This document shows positions 46,289 to 54,410 of a stretch of DNA of 64,000 nt, piece by piece; the first letter of the stretch is position 1, and each line of letters opens with the position of its first letter. Origin of the DNA: Quisquiliibacterium sp036525975. GTDB lineage: Bacteria > Pseudomonadota > Gammaproteobacteria > Burkholderiales > Burkholderiaceae_E. The position numbers and the translations under genes were made by a program. The notes beneath the pieces were generated by a model, which had not been told where the DNA came from, made no database searches, and saw nothing but the letters and a program-made list of their open reading frames with translations. The stretch covers positions 1 to 64,000 of the forward strand of contig DATCZK010000001.1 in NCBI GenBank assembly GCA_036525975.1, in the 5' to 3' direction.

Positions 46289-47287
46289 CTACTTCTTCTT
46301 CTTCGCGGCTTCTTTCGCGACTTCCTTCTCGTACTGGGTGCGGTTGAAGGCCTGCCCCGCGCCCTCGGCCACCTGGCGCACCACCGCCCAGTCTTTCTGG
46401 AACGTGATCGGGAAGAAGCGATCGGCGCCCGCGAAGGCTTTCTTCATCTCGTCGGGGAAGCGATAGGCGTAGAAGCAATCGAGGATCTTCTTCGACAGCG
46501 CGGGTTCGAGGTCGTGCGCGATCGCGAACGAGGAGGTCGGGAACTTGGCGCTGCGATAGATGATGCGGAAGTCATCTTCCTTGATCTGGCCGCGCGACGC
46601 CATGCGCTCGAAGACGTCGGAGGCGACCGCGGCGCCGTCGTAGTCGCCGCTGTTCACGCCCATGACCGACTGGTCGTGCTTGCCCGAGAACAGGATCTTG
46701 TAGTCCTTGTCGGGCGTGAGGCCCTGCGACGGGAACAGCGCCATCGGGGCCATGTGGCCGGAGTTCGACGAGGGCGACGTGTGCGCGAATTTCTTGCCCT
46801 TGAGCTCGGCCAGCGTCTTGTACGGGCTGTCCTTCTTCACGATCACGATCAGGTTGTAGCCCTGGAACTCCTTCTCGGTGCCTTTCACCGCGAAGGGCAC
46901 GGCGCCGGCGATGTTCACCGCGAAGGCGGTGGGGCCGGTGGAGAATCCCCCGACGTGCAGCCGCCCGGAACGCATCGCCTCGATCTCGGCGGCATTGCTC
47001 TGGACCTGGAAGAACACCACCCGCTTGGACGTGCACTGGGCGAGGTAGTCGGTGAAGGGATTGAAGATCTTCTCGTAAACTGCCGGATCTTCCACCGGGG
47101 TGTAGGTGAAGACGATGGTCGAGGGGTTCTTCAGTTTCTTCGCGTCGCTGGGGGTGTCGGCGACGAGATCCTTGTTCGCGTCGCAGAACTGCGGGTCGAG
47201 ATCCCCGCGGTTGGGGCAGCTGTCCTGGGCGAATGCGACGCCCGAAACCGCGAACGCAGCCAGGAATGCGAGCAATTGCTTGCGCAT
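46289..47287 (-). CDS. phnD: Phosphonate/phosphite ABC transporter periplasmic binding protein PhnD
   Basis: The 332-residue protein has a signal peptide (to AFAQ, about residue 20) and the PhnD fold (VFTYTPVEDPAVYEKIFNPFTDYL, SGRLHVGGFSTGPTAFAV, HTSPSSNSGHMAP). It binds a phosphonate, phosphite or similar anion. GAGGAG lies 7 bases before the ATG. It opens the phnDCEE operon; no C-P lyase, phosphonatase or phosphite dehydrogenase gene lies in this window, so the true ligand is open. Confidence 0.91.
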   Translation of the reverse strand: MRKQLLAFLAAFAVSGVAFAQDSCPNRGDLDPQFCDANKDLVADTPSDAKKLKNPSTIVFTYTPVEDPAVYEKIFNPFTDYLAQCTSKRVVFFQVQSNAAEIEAMRSGRLHVGGFSTGPTAFAVNIAGAVPFAVKGTEKEFQGYNLIVIVKKDSPYKTLAELKGKKFAHTSPSSNSGHMAPMALFPSQGLTPDKDYKILFSGKHDQSVMGVNSGDYDGAAVASDVFERMASRGQIKEDDFRIIYRSAKFPTSSFAIAHDLEPALSKKILDCFYAYRFPDEMKKAFAGADRFFPITFQKDWAVVRQVAEGAGQAFNRTQYEKEVAKEAAKKKK

Positions 47288-47346
47288 GGTTGGTCTCCTC
47301 GATTGACGTTGTTCGGCGGGACGCTGTGGCCCCGGCGTGTGGCGCG

Positions 47347-47352
47347 ATTATA
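47347..47352 (-). promoter_or_regulatory. Consensus -10 element for the phn operon
   Basis: A perfect TATAAT on the minus strand lies in the 94-base divergent gap between phnD and gluQ. The predicted start near 47340 leaves a leader of about 53 bases. No good -35 hexamer is found at 16-18 bases, which would fit an activator-dependent promoter, but no Pho box was recognised. Confidence 0.4.
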
Positions 47353-47381
47353 GACGGCCCGTGCAACCCGCTTCTCCGACG

Positions 47382-48281
47382 ATGACGCATCGCCCGCCCC
47401 CTTCGCGATACATCGGCCGCTTCGCCCCCTCGCCCACCGGCCCGCTGCACGCGGGCTCGCTGGTCGCGGCAATGGGCAGCTACCTCGACGCGCGCGCCCA
47501 CGGCGGGCTTTGGCTGATTCGGATCGAAGACCTCGACCCGCCGCGCGAGGTTCCCGGCGCGAGGCGCGCGATCCTCGAAGCGCTGCGCGCGCTCGGCTTC
47601 GAGCACGACGGCGCCGTGGAGCTGCAGAGCGAGCGCGGCGCGCACTACGCGCGCGCGTTCGAGCGGCTGCGCGCGCTGGGCCTCGTGTACCCCTGCGCGT
47701 GCACGCGCCGCGAGATCGCCGATTCGGCCCTTCCCGGCGCCGGCGGGGCGCAGCGCGGCCGCGAGCTCGTCTATCCGGGCACCTGCCGCAACGGGCTGCC
47801 CCCCGGACGCGAGCCGCGCGCCTGGCGCGTGCGCGTGGGCGACGCCACGATCGCGTGGCGCGACCGCGCGGCCGGCGCGCGCACCGAGCGCCTGGCCGAG
47901 CGGGTGGGCGACTTCGTGCTGCGCCGCGCAGACGGGCTGTGGGCCTACCAGCTGGCCGTGGTCGTCGATGACGCCCTGCAGCAGATCAGCGACGTCGTGC
48001 GCGGCGAGGACCTGATCGATTCGACCGCGCGACAGGTCTACCTGCAGCGATCGCTCGGCTTTCCGACTCCCCGCTACCTGCACCTGCCGCTGGTTCTCGC
48101 CGGGGACGGCGAGAAGCTCTCGAAGCAAAACGGCGCCCGCGCGATCGACACGGCCCGCCCGCTCGAAGCGCTCGGACAGGCGCTCGCGCACCTCGGCGTG
48201 GATCCGCCCGCGGCCCGCTCGGTGGCCGACTTCTGGCCGGCGGCGGTGGCCGCGTGGCGGCAGTCTCGCTGGATGCGCTGA
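47382..48281 (+). CDS. gluQ: Glutamyl-Q tRNA(Asp) synthetase GluQRS
   Basis: This protein of about 299 residues resembles the catalytic half of glutamyl-tRNA synthetase: PSPTGPLHAG HIGH-type motif, zinc ligands in CACTRREI...YPGTC, and a KLSKQNGA KMSKS-type loop. The anticodon-binding domain is absent, as expected. It attaches glutamate to queuosine in tRNA-Asp. I chose the ATG at 47382, which places the HIGH motif at the usual distance; earlier in-frame starts lie in the divergent promoter region. Confidence 0.92.
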   Translation: MTHRPPPSRYIGRFAPSPTGPLHAGSLVAAMGSYLDARAHGGLWLIRIEDLDPPREVPGARRAILEALRALGFEHDGAVELQSERGAHYARAFERLRALGLVYPCACTRREIADSALPGAGGAQRGRELVYPGTCRNGLPPGREPRAWRVRVGDATIAWRDRAAGARTERLAERVGDFVLRRADGLWAYQLAVVVDDALQQISDVVRGEDLIDSTARQVYLQRSLGFPTPRYLHLPLVLAGDGEKLSKQNGARAIDTARPLEALGQALAHLGVDPPAARSVADFWPAAVAAWRQSRWMR

Positions 48282-48316
48282 AGCGGCGATTCGGCGCGCG
48301 CAGGGGTTTGCCCGAA

Positions 48317-48344
48317 TTGCGCATGCGCCGAACGGTGTTAGATT
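48317..48344 (+). promoter_or_regulatory. Candidate promoter of aapJ
   Basis: TTGCGC (48317-48322) and TAGATT (48339-48344) are separated by 16 bases. A perfect 10-base palindrome GCGCATGCGC (48319-48328) overlaps the -35 element and could be an operator. The leader to aapJ would be about 70 bases. Confidence 0.3.
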
Positions 48345-48419
48345 AGCTTTGGTTGCTGGCGCGGCCATGGGTTGTTGCGCCGCACAATTTTTCACGACAT
48401 TCCAGATTGGGAGACCTCG

Positions 48420-49454
48420 ATGAGCAAGAACCTCAAGATCCTCGCGAGCGCGGTGGCGGCTGCCGCCGCGATCTCGGCCGCGCCGTCGGCGCATGCCGGC
48501 AAGACCCTCGACGCGATCAAGGCGCGCGGGCAGATCGTGTGCGGCGTGAACACGGGCCTGGCCGGCTTCTCGCAAGCCGACAGCCAGGGCAACTGGAGCG
48601 GGCTGGACGTGGACACCTGCCGCGCGATCGCGGCCGCGGTGCTGGGCGACCCGAACAAGGTGAAGTGGGTGCCCCTCACCGCGCAGCAGCGCTTCACCGC
48701 GTTGCAGTCGGGCGAGATCGACATCCTCGCGCGCAACACCACCTGGACGCTCACCCGCGACGCGTCGCTGGGAATGAACTTCACCGCCGTCACCTACTAC
48801 GACGGCCAGGGCTTCATGGTGCCGACCAAGCTCAACATCAAGAGCGCCAAGCAGTTGAAGGGCGCCACGGTCTGCGTGCAGTCGGGCACCACCACCGAGA
48901 AGAACCTCACCGACTACTCGCGCGCCAACAAGCTCGACTTCAAGCCGGTGGTGTTCGAGAAGCAGGAAGCCACCACGGGCGCGTACTTCTCGGGCCGTTG
49001 CGCGGTGCTCACCACCGACGCGTCGGGGCTGGCGTCGATCCGCACCAAGGAAGCCAAGGATCCCAAGGAGCACGTGATCCTTCCCGAACTGATCTCGAAG
49101 GAGCCGCTGGGCCCGGTCGTGCGCCGCGGTGACGACGAGTGGTTCGGGATCGCGAAGTGGGTCATCTTCGGCCTGCTCGAGGCCGAGGAGTACGGGATCA
49201 CCCAGAAGAACGTCGACGAGCAGCAGAAGAACAACAAGGATCCGGTCGTGATGCGCATCCTGGGCACCTCCGAGGACACCGGCAAGCTGCTGGGCCTGGA
49301 CAAGGACTGGATGGTTCGCGCGATCAAGGCCGTGGGCAACTACGGCGAGATCTTCGAGCGCAACGTGGGCCCGAAGACGGCGCTGAACCTGCCGCGCGGC
49401 GTGAATGCGCTGTGGAACGACGGCGGGCTGATGTACGCGCCGCCGGTGCGCTGA
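48420..49454 (+). CDS. aapJ: General L-amino acid ABC transporter substrate-binding protein AapJ
   Basis: The 344-residue periplasmic protein has a signal peptide (to AHAG, about residue 27) and the AapJ/BztA binding fold (GQIVCGVNTGLAGFSQADSQGNW, DILARNTTWTLTRD, CVQSGTTTEKNL). It binds polar amino acids broadly, notably glutamate and aspartate. GGGAG precedes the ATG. The four genes aapJ, aapQ, aapM and aapP form an operon with a strong stem-loop after aapJ. Confidence 0.94.
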   Translation: MSKNLKILASAVAAAAAISAAPSAHAGKTLDAIKARGQIVCGVNTGLAGFSQADSQGNWSGLDVDTCRAIAAAVLGDPNKVKWVPLTAQQRFTALQSGEIDILARNTTWTLTRDASLGMNFTAVTYYDGQGFMVPTKLNIKSAKQLKGATVCVQSGTTTEKNLTDYSRANKLDFKPVVFEKQEATTGAYFSGRCAVLTTDASGLASIRTKEAKDPKEHVILPELISKEPLGPVVRRGDDEWFGIAKWVIFGLLEAEEYGITQKNVDEQQKNNKDPVVMRILGTSEDTGKLLGLDKDWMVRAIKAVGNYGEIFERNVGPKTALNLPRGVNALWNDGGLMYAPPVR

Positions 49455-49474
49455 TCCGCGGCTGAGGTAGAACC

Positions 49475-49510
49475 GCAGCAGGCGCGCCCCGACCGGGGCG
49501 CGCCTGCTGC
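49475..49510 (+). terminator. Perfect 16-pair stem-loop after aapJ
   Basis: GCAGCAGGCGCGCCCC (49475-49490), a GACC loop and the exact complement (49495-49510) form an exceptionally stable hairpin 20 bases after the aapJ stop and 143 bases before aapQ. No T tract follows, so full termination is not required. Such structures after binding-protein genes usually protect the upstream mRNA and reduce permease expression. Confidence 0.65.
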
Positions 49511-49653
49511 TCTCGCCCGGGCGCGCACCGCGATCCGCGCGAGGCGAACGGCGAGCGGCGGCGAGGCGATCCGGCGCGATGGGCGCCGCCCGCCCACACC
49601 AAGAACAATCTGCGGGCGCAAGCGCCACGCCTGCCAGGGGGAGGAGACCCGCG

Positions 49654-50832
49654 ATGCCCGAACGTGCCCCGCCGAAACGGCGTGACTGGTCCTGGCGCAG
49701 CCAGGCGTTTCGCGGCCTGGTCTACCAGGTCATCGCGATCGGCCTTGTCGTGCTGGGCGTCTGGTACCTGGCGCACAACACGCTCTCGAACATGGAGGCG
49801 CGCGGAATCCAGAGCGGCTTCGGGTTCCTGGGGCAGCCGGCCGGCTTCGACATCGGCGAGACGGTGATCCCCTACGACTCGCTCGACGGGTACTGGAAGG
49901 CGTTCCTGGTCGGCATGTTGAACACGCTTCGCGTGGCGATCGTGGGGATCATCCTGGCCACGATCGTTGGCACGCTGATCGGGATCGGGCGCTTCGCGCA
50001 CAACGCGCTGGTGCGCGGCCTGTGCTACGCGTACGTGGAAACGTTCCGCAACGTGCCGGTGCTGCTCCAGTTGCTGATGTGGTACCTCACCTTCACCGAA
50101 CTCCTCCCGGCCCTGGCCGACGCGCTGTCGATCGGCAAGGTGGTCTGGCTGAGCAAGCACGGCCTTTCGTTCCCGCTTCCGGTCTGGGCGCTGGGGCATG
50201 CATTGGCCGCGCTCGGGGCGCTGGCGGGGATCGTCGTGGCGATCGCCTACCGGCGCTGGGCGTTGCGGCAGTTCGAGCTCACCGGCCGGGTGCGCAGCAT
50301 GGTCTGGGTGCCGCTGGCGATCGTCGCGCTCGGCGCGTTCGCCGGATGGCTCGCCGGCGGCGCGCCCAGCCAGTGGAGCGTTCCGGAGCCGACCGTGTTC
50401 ACGATGGACGGCGGCGCGTCGGCGACGCCGGAGTTCATCGCGCTGCTGCTCGGGCTCGTGTTCTACACGGCGGCGTTCATCGCCGAAGTGGTGCGCGCCG
50501 GCATCCAGTCGGTCTCGCACGGGCAGACCGAGGCCGCGCTCAGCCTCGGCCTCACGAAGAACCAGTCGATGCGGCTGGTGATCCTGCCGCAGGCGCTGCG
50601 GGTGATCATCCCGCCGCTCACCAGCCAGTACCTGAACCTCACGAAGAACTCGTCGCTCGCGGTGGCGATCGGCTACCCCGACGTGGTCTCGATCGCCAAC
50701 ACCTCGCTCAACCAGACCGGCCGGGCGGTGGAGTGCATCGCGATCATCATGCTCGTGTACCTGGCGACGTCGCTGTCCACCTCGGCGTTCATGAACTGGT
50801 ACAACGCGCGCGCCGCGATCAAGGAGCGTTGA
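49654..50832 (+). CDS. aapQ: General L-amino acid ABC transporter permease AapQ
   Basis: This inner membrane permease of about 392 residues has the family pattern WSWRSQAFRGLVYQ at the N-terminus, a long periplasmic loop (about 50-80), and the transport signature SLGLTKNQSMRLVILPQALRVIIPPLTSQYLNLTKNSS near the C-terminus. GGAGGAG lies before the ATG at 49654. Its stop is one base before the aapM start. Confidence 0.93.
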   Translation: MPERAPPKRRDWSWRSQAFRGLVYQVIAIGLVVLGVWYLAHNTLSNMEARGIQSGFGFLGQPAGFDIGETVIPYDSLDGYWKAFLVGMLNTLRVAIVGIILATIVGTLIGIGRFAHNALVRGLCYAYVETFRNVPVLLQLLMWYLTFTELLPALADALSIGKVVWLSKHGLSFPLPVWALGHALAALGALAGIVVAIAYRRWALRQFELTGRVRSMVWVPLAIVALGAFAGWLAGGAPSQWSVPEPTVFTMDGGASATPEFIALLLGLVFYTAAFIAEVVRAGIQSVSHGQTEAALSLGLTKNQSMRLVILPQALRVIIPPLTSQYLNLTKNSSLAVAIGYPDVVSIANTSLNQTGRAVECIAIIMLVYLATSLSTSAFMNWYNARAAIKER

Positions 50833-50833
50833 G

Positions 50834-51937
50834 ATGAGCGCCGTGTTCGAGCCGATCGCGCCGCGCGAGGCGCCCGTGAAGACCGAGGGCTTCGTGCCCT
50901 GGGTGCGCGCAAACCTGTTCGGCGACCTCAGGAGCATCATCGCCACCGTGGCGCTGATCGTGCTGGCGATCGCCTACATCCCGGGGCTCGTCGAATGGGC
51001 GATCGTGCACGCGGTGGCTCGCCCCGACGCCGACGCCTGCCAGGCCGCGCGCGGCACCGGTGCTTGCTGGGGCGTGGTGAGCGAGAAGTACCGCTTCATC
51101 ATCTTCGGGCGCTACCCGTACGCAGACCAGTGGCGGCCGCTGCTGGCCACCGTGCTGCTGCTCGGGCTGCTGATGCTCAGCTGCATGCGCGTGTTCTGGA
51201 AGCCGTGGCTCGCGGCGCTGTGGGTGGCGGTGGTGGGCGCCTTCATGGTGCTGATGGGCGGCGGCTGGTTCGGGCTCGCGCCGGTGTCCACCGACCAGTG
51301 GGGCGGGCTGCCGCTCACGATCATGCTGGCGGCGCTGGGCATCGTGCTGGCCTTCCCGCTGTCGGTGGTGGTGGCGCTGGGGCGCCGCTCGCACCTTCCG
51401 GCGATCCGCACCGTGTGCGTCTTCTACGTGGAGCTGATCCGCGGCGTGCCGCTGATCTCGGTGCTGTTCATGGCCTCGTTCATGTTCCCGCTGTTCATGC
51501 CGGTGGGCAAGTCGCCCGACGTGCTGATCCGGGTGCTGGTCGGGATCACGCTGTTCGCCGCCGCCTACCTCGCCGAGACGGTGCGCGGGGGCTTGCAGGC
51601 GATCCCGAAGGGCCAGATCGAGGCGGCGCAGTCGCTCGGGCTCAGCTACTGGCAGACGCAGCGCAAGATCGTGCTGCCGCAGGCGCTGGCGATGGTCGTG
51701 CCGGGCATCATGAACATCTTCATCGGCATCTTCAAGGACACGTCGCTGGTGACGATCGTGAGCCTGTACGAGCTCACCGGGGCGCTGAGCCTCGCGCTCA
51801 ATTCGGACGCGGACTGGCGGCCGTTCAAGCTCGAGGGCTACTTATTCATCACGCTGATCTACTTCATCTGCTGCTTCTCGATGTCGCGCTACAGCCTGTG
51901 GATCGAAAAGCAGGTCTCGGTGAGCAAGACCCGATAG
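50834..51937 (+). CDS. aapM: General L-amino acid ABC transporter permease AapM
   Basis: The 367-residue membrane protein has GFVPWVRANLFGDLRSIIAT at the N-terminus and the permease signature SLGLSYWQTQRKIVLPQALAMVVPGIMN. It pairs with AapQ to form the channel. It starts one base after aapQ ends and is followed by aapP after 10 bases. Confidence 0.94.
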   Translation: MSAVFEPIAPREAPVKTEGFVPWVRANLFGDLRSIIATVALIVLAIAYIPGLVEWAIVHAVARPDADACQAARGTGACWGVVSEKYRFIIFGRYPYADQWRPLLATVLLLGLLMLSCMRVFWKPWLAALWVAVVGAFMVLMGGGWFGLAPVSTDQWGGLPLTIMLAALGIVLAFPLSVVVALGRRSHLPAIRTVCVFYVELIRGVPLISVLFMASFMFPLFMPVGKSPDVLIRVLVGITLFAAAYLAETVRGGLQAIPKGQIEAAQSLGLSYWQTQRKIVLPQALAMVVPGIMNIFIGIFKDTSLVTIVSLYELTGALSLALNSDADWRPFKLEGYLFITLIYFICCFSMSRYSLWIEKQVSVSKTR

Positions 51938-51947
51938 GAACCGTGCC

Positions 51948-52691
51948 ATGAGCGAATACATCATCGAATTCCAGAAGCTGAACAAGTGGTACGGCAACAA
52001 CTTCCACGTGCTGCGCGACATCGACCTGCAGGTGCGCGCGGGCGAGCGGATCGTGATCTGCGGCCCCTCGGGGTCGGGCAAGTCGACGCTGATCCGCTGC
52101 ATCAACCGCCTCGAGGAGCACCAGGAAGGCCGGCTGGTGGTGGACGGCACCGAGCTCACCGACGACGTCAAGGCCATCGACAAGGTGCGCAAGCAGGTCG
52201 GCATGGTGTTCCAGCAGTTCAACCTGTTTCCGCACCTCACCGTGCTCGAGAACCTGACGCTCTCGCCGATGTGGGTGGGGAACACGCCGAAGAAGGAGGC
52301 CGAGAAGCGCGCGATGCAGCAGCTCGAGCGCGTGCGCATCGCCGAGCAGGCGCAGAAGTACCCGCTGCAGCTCTCGGGCGGTCAGCAGCAGCGCGTGGCG
52401 ATCGCCCGCGCGCTGTGCCTCACGCCGAAGATCATGCTGTTCGACGAGCCCACCTCGGCGCTCGACCCGGAGATGATCAAGGAGGTGCTCGACGTGATGA
52501 TCGAGCTCGCGAACCAGGGCATCACGATGCTGTGCGTCACGCACGAGATGGCCTTCGCCAAGGCCGTGGCCGACCGCGTGATCTTCATGGACATGGGGCA
52601 GATCGTGGAGGAGAACAACCCCCACGCCTTCTTCGACAACCCGCAGAACGAGCGCACCAAAGACTTCCTGTCGAAGATCCTCGGGCACTGA
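51948..52691 (+). CDS. aapP: General L-amino acid ABC transporter ATP-binding protein AapP
   Basis: The 247-residue ATPase has Walker A GPSGSGKST, Q-loop VFQQFNLFPHLTV, signature LSGGQQQRVAIARAL and Walker B IMLFDEPTSALDPEM. It drives the AapJQM importer. AGGAA precedes the ATG. The stop codon lies inside the first unit of a 12-base tandem repeat. Confidence 0.95.
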   Translation: MSEYIIEFQKLNKWYGNNFHVLRDIDLQVRAGERIVICGPSGSGKSTLIRCINRLEEHQEGRLVVDGTELTDDVKAIDKVRKQVGMVFQQFNLFPHLTVLENLTLSPMWVGNTPKKEAEKRAMQQLERVRIAEQAQKYPLQLSGGQQQRVAIARALCLTPKIMLFDEPTSALDPEMIKEVLDVMIELANQGITMLCVTHEMAFAKAVADRVIFMDMGQIVEENNPHAFFDNPQNERTKDFLSKILGH

Positions 52692-52740
52692 CCCGGGCGC
52701 TGACCCGGGCGCTGACCCGGACGCTGACCCGGGCGCTGAC
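52688..52740 (+). repeat. 12-base tandem repeat, about 4.4 copies, at the aapP stop codon
   Basis: Four copies of CTGACCCGGGCG (one with A for G) plus a partial fifth begin at the last aapP codon. The TGA of each unit stays in the aapP frame because 12 is divisible by 3, giving several successive in-frame stops. The remainder of the 94-base convergent gap to the helicase gene is GC-rich without clear signals. Confidence 0.85.
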
Positions 52741-52785
52741 GCCACGCGGCGCGCCGCCGCCCGCGGCCCGCGCCCGGCGCCCCGT

Positions 52786-54234
52786 TCAGGCCTTCCTGCC
52801 GCCCAGGAGAGCCGGCACCGACTTCGCGCTGCGCTTTCGCGCGGCGCCGCCCTGCGAGGCAACCGGCTCGGGCTGGCTCTGCGCGTTCTCGTCGGGCACG
52901 TAGGGCTTGAAGAAGAACGGGTCGCTCGAGGTGCCCGGCACGCCGCTCCCGCCGCGCGGGCCGCGCGGCGCGTCGCGACGCGATCGCGCGGCGGTTTCGT
53001 CGCGGCGACCCCGCGGCGCGTCGTCTTCGCGGCGCGGCCGCGCCGGCGCCTCGTCGTCTCGCCTGGGCCGCGCGCGGCGCGCGCTGTCGGCGCCGCGGCC
53101 GATGCGCTCCATGGGGAGCTCTCGCTTGAGCAGCTTCTGGATCTCGTTGAGCAGCCGCTCGTCCTCGCCCGTCATCAGCGACAGCGCCACGCCGCTCGCG
53201 CCGGCGCGCCCGGTGCGCCCGATGCGGTGAATGTAGTCTTCGGGCGCGTAGGGCAGGTCGTAGTTGATCACTGCCGGCAGCTCCACGATGTCGAGCCCGC
53301 GCGCCGCCACGTCGGTGGCCACCAGCACGGCGATCTCGCCCTTCTTGAACGCCTCGAGCGTGGCCAGGCGCTCCTGCTGCGACTTGTCGCCGTGGATCGC
53401 GTTGGCGTTCAGGCCGTCTTGTTCGAGCTGGCGCGCCAGCCGGCTCGCCCCGATCTTGGTGTTGGTGAACACGATCACCTGCGAGAGCTCGCGCTCGCGC
53501 ACGAGCTGGGCCACCGCGGCGCGCTTGGCGTCCGGGCCGTCGACCCGGAACACGATCTGCTCCACCATCTCGGCCGCGGCGTTGCGCGGGGCGACCTCCA
53601 CCGAGATCGGGTCGGTGAGGAAGCTCTGGGCGAGCTTGCGGATGTCCGAGGAGAAAGTGGCCGAGAACATCAGGTTCTGGCGCGACTTCGGCAGCAGGTT
53701 GATGATGCGCTGGATGTCGGGCAGGAAGCCCATGTCGAGCATGCGGTCGGCCTCGTCCATGACGAAGATCTCGACCTGCGACAGGTTCACGGTGCGCTGC
53801 TCCACGTGATCGAGCAGCCGCCCCGGCGTGGCGATCAGCATCTCGCAGCCCGCGCGCATGGCCGCGAGCTGCGGCTTGATGTCTACGCCGCCGAACACCA
53901 CCGCGCTCTTGAGGCTGGTGTGCCTGGCGTATTCCGCCACGTTCACGTAGATCTGGTCGGCCAGCTCCCGCGTGGGGGCGATGATCAGCGCGCGCACCGG
54001 ATGGCGCGCGGGCGAGGCGCTGGCGTTGGCGTGCGGCAGCAGCCGTTGCAGGATGGGCAGCGCGAATCCGGCCGTCTTGCCGGTGCCGGTCTGGGCCGCG
54101 CCCATCACGTCGCGCCCCATCAGCACGAGCGGTATCGCCTTGGCCTGGATCGGCGTGGGCTCGCGGTAGCCAAGCTCGGCCACCGCGCGCTGAATGGGCT
54201 CTGCGAGCGCGAAGTCGTTGAATGAATTGCTCAA
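52786..54234 (-). CDS. RhlE-type DEAD-box RNA helicase
   Basis: The 482-residue helicase has the full motif set: Q-motif FNDFAL...PTPIQ, AQTGTGKT, PTRELA, DEAD in MDEADRML, SATF, ARGLDI and HRIGRTGR. The C-terminal 100 residues are a basic, Arg/Gly/Asp-rich tail (RRDD, RGRRD, RGPRGG) as in RhlE proteins, for RNA binding. Translation starts at TTG 54234; no ATG or strong ribosome site is near, and the AT-rich leader contains a small GGGAA-ATG-TTCCC palindrome at 54270-54282. It is divergent from the acyl-CoA ligase gene. Confidence 0.92.
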   Translation of the reverse strand: MSNSFNDFALAEPIQRAVAELGYREPTPIQAKAIPLVLMGRDVMGAAQTGTGKTAGFALPILQRLLPHANASASPARHPVRALIIAPTRELADQIYVNVAEYARHTSLKSAVVFGGVDIKPQLAAMRAGCEMLIATPGRLLDHVEQRTVNLSQVEIFVMDEADRMLDMGFLPDIQRIINLLPKSRQNLMFSATFSSDIRKLAQSFLTDPISVEVAPRNAAAEMVEQIVFRVDGPDAKRAAVAQLVRERELSQVIVFTNTKIGASRLARQLEQDGLNANAIHGDKSQQERLATLEAFKKGEIAVLVATDVAARGLDIVELPAVINYDLPYAPEDYIHRIGRTGRAGASGVALSLMTGEDERLLNEIQKLLKRELPMERIGRGADSARRARPRRDDEAPARPRREDDAPRGRRDETAARSRRDAPRGPRGGSGVPGTSSDPFFFKPYVPDENAQSQPEPVASQGGAARKRSAKSVPALLGGRKA

Positions 54235-54309
54235 ATGTCTTTTTGTCCTGGCTCGACGCCTAAAGTCTCGGGAAATGTTCCCAACCCTCTATTGTCCCCC
54301 TTTCGAGGC

Positions 54310-54326
54310 TTTGTGCAAAGCACAAA
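54310..54326. promoter_or_regulatory. 17-base inverted repeat between rhlE-type and fadD-type genes
   Basis: TTTGTGC-AAA-GCACAAA has perfect 7-base arms and stands out as AT-rich in GC-rich DNA. It lies about 85 bases upstream of the acyl-CoA ligase gene and a similar distance from the helicase gene. The size suits a dimeric repressor such as a TetR- or GntR-type fatty acid regulator; it does not match PsrA sites. The identity is unknown. Confidence 0.45.
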
Positions 54327-54410
54327 TCCGCCGGCCGCCCCGGGCGGTGGCCGACGCCGGGCTGCGCGATAATCGCCGGGGCCCGGCAGGAACCCGGGCG
54401 AGGAGCGGCC

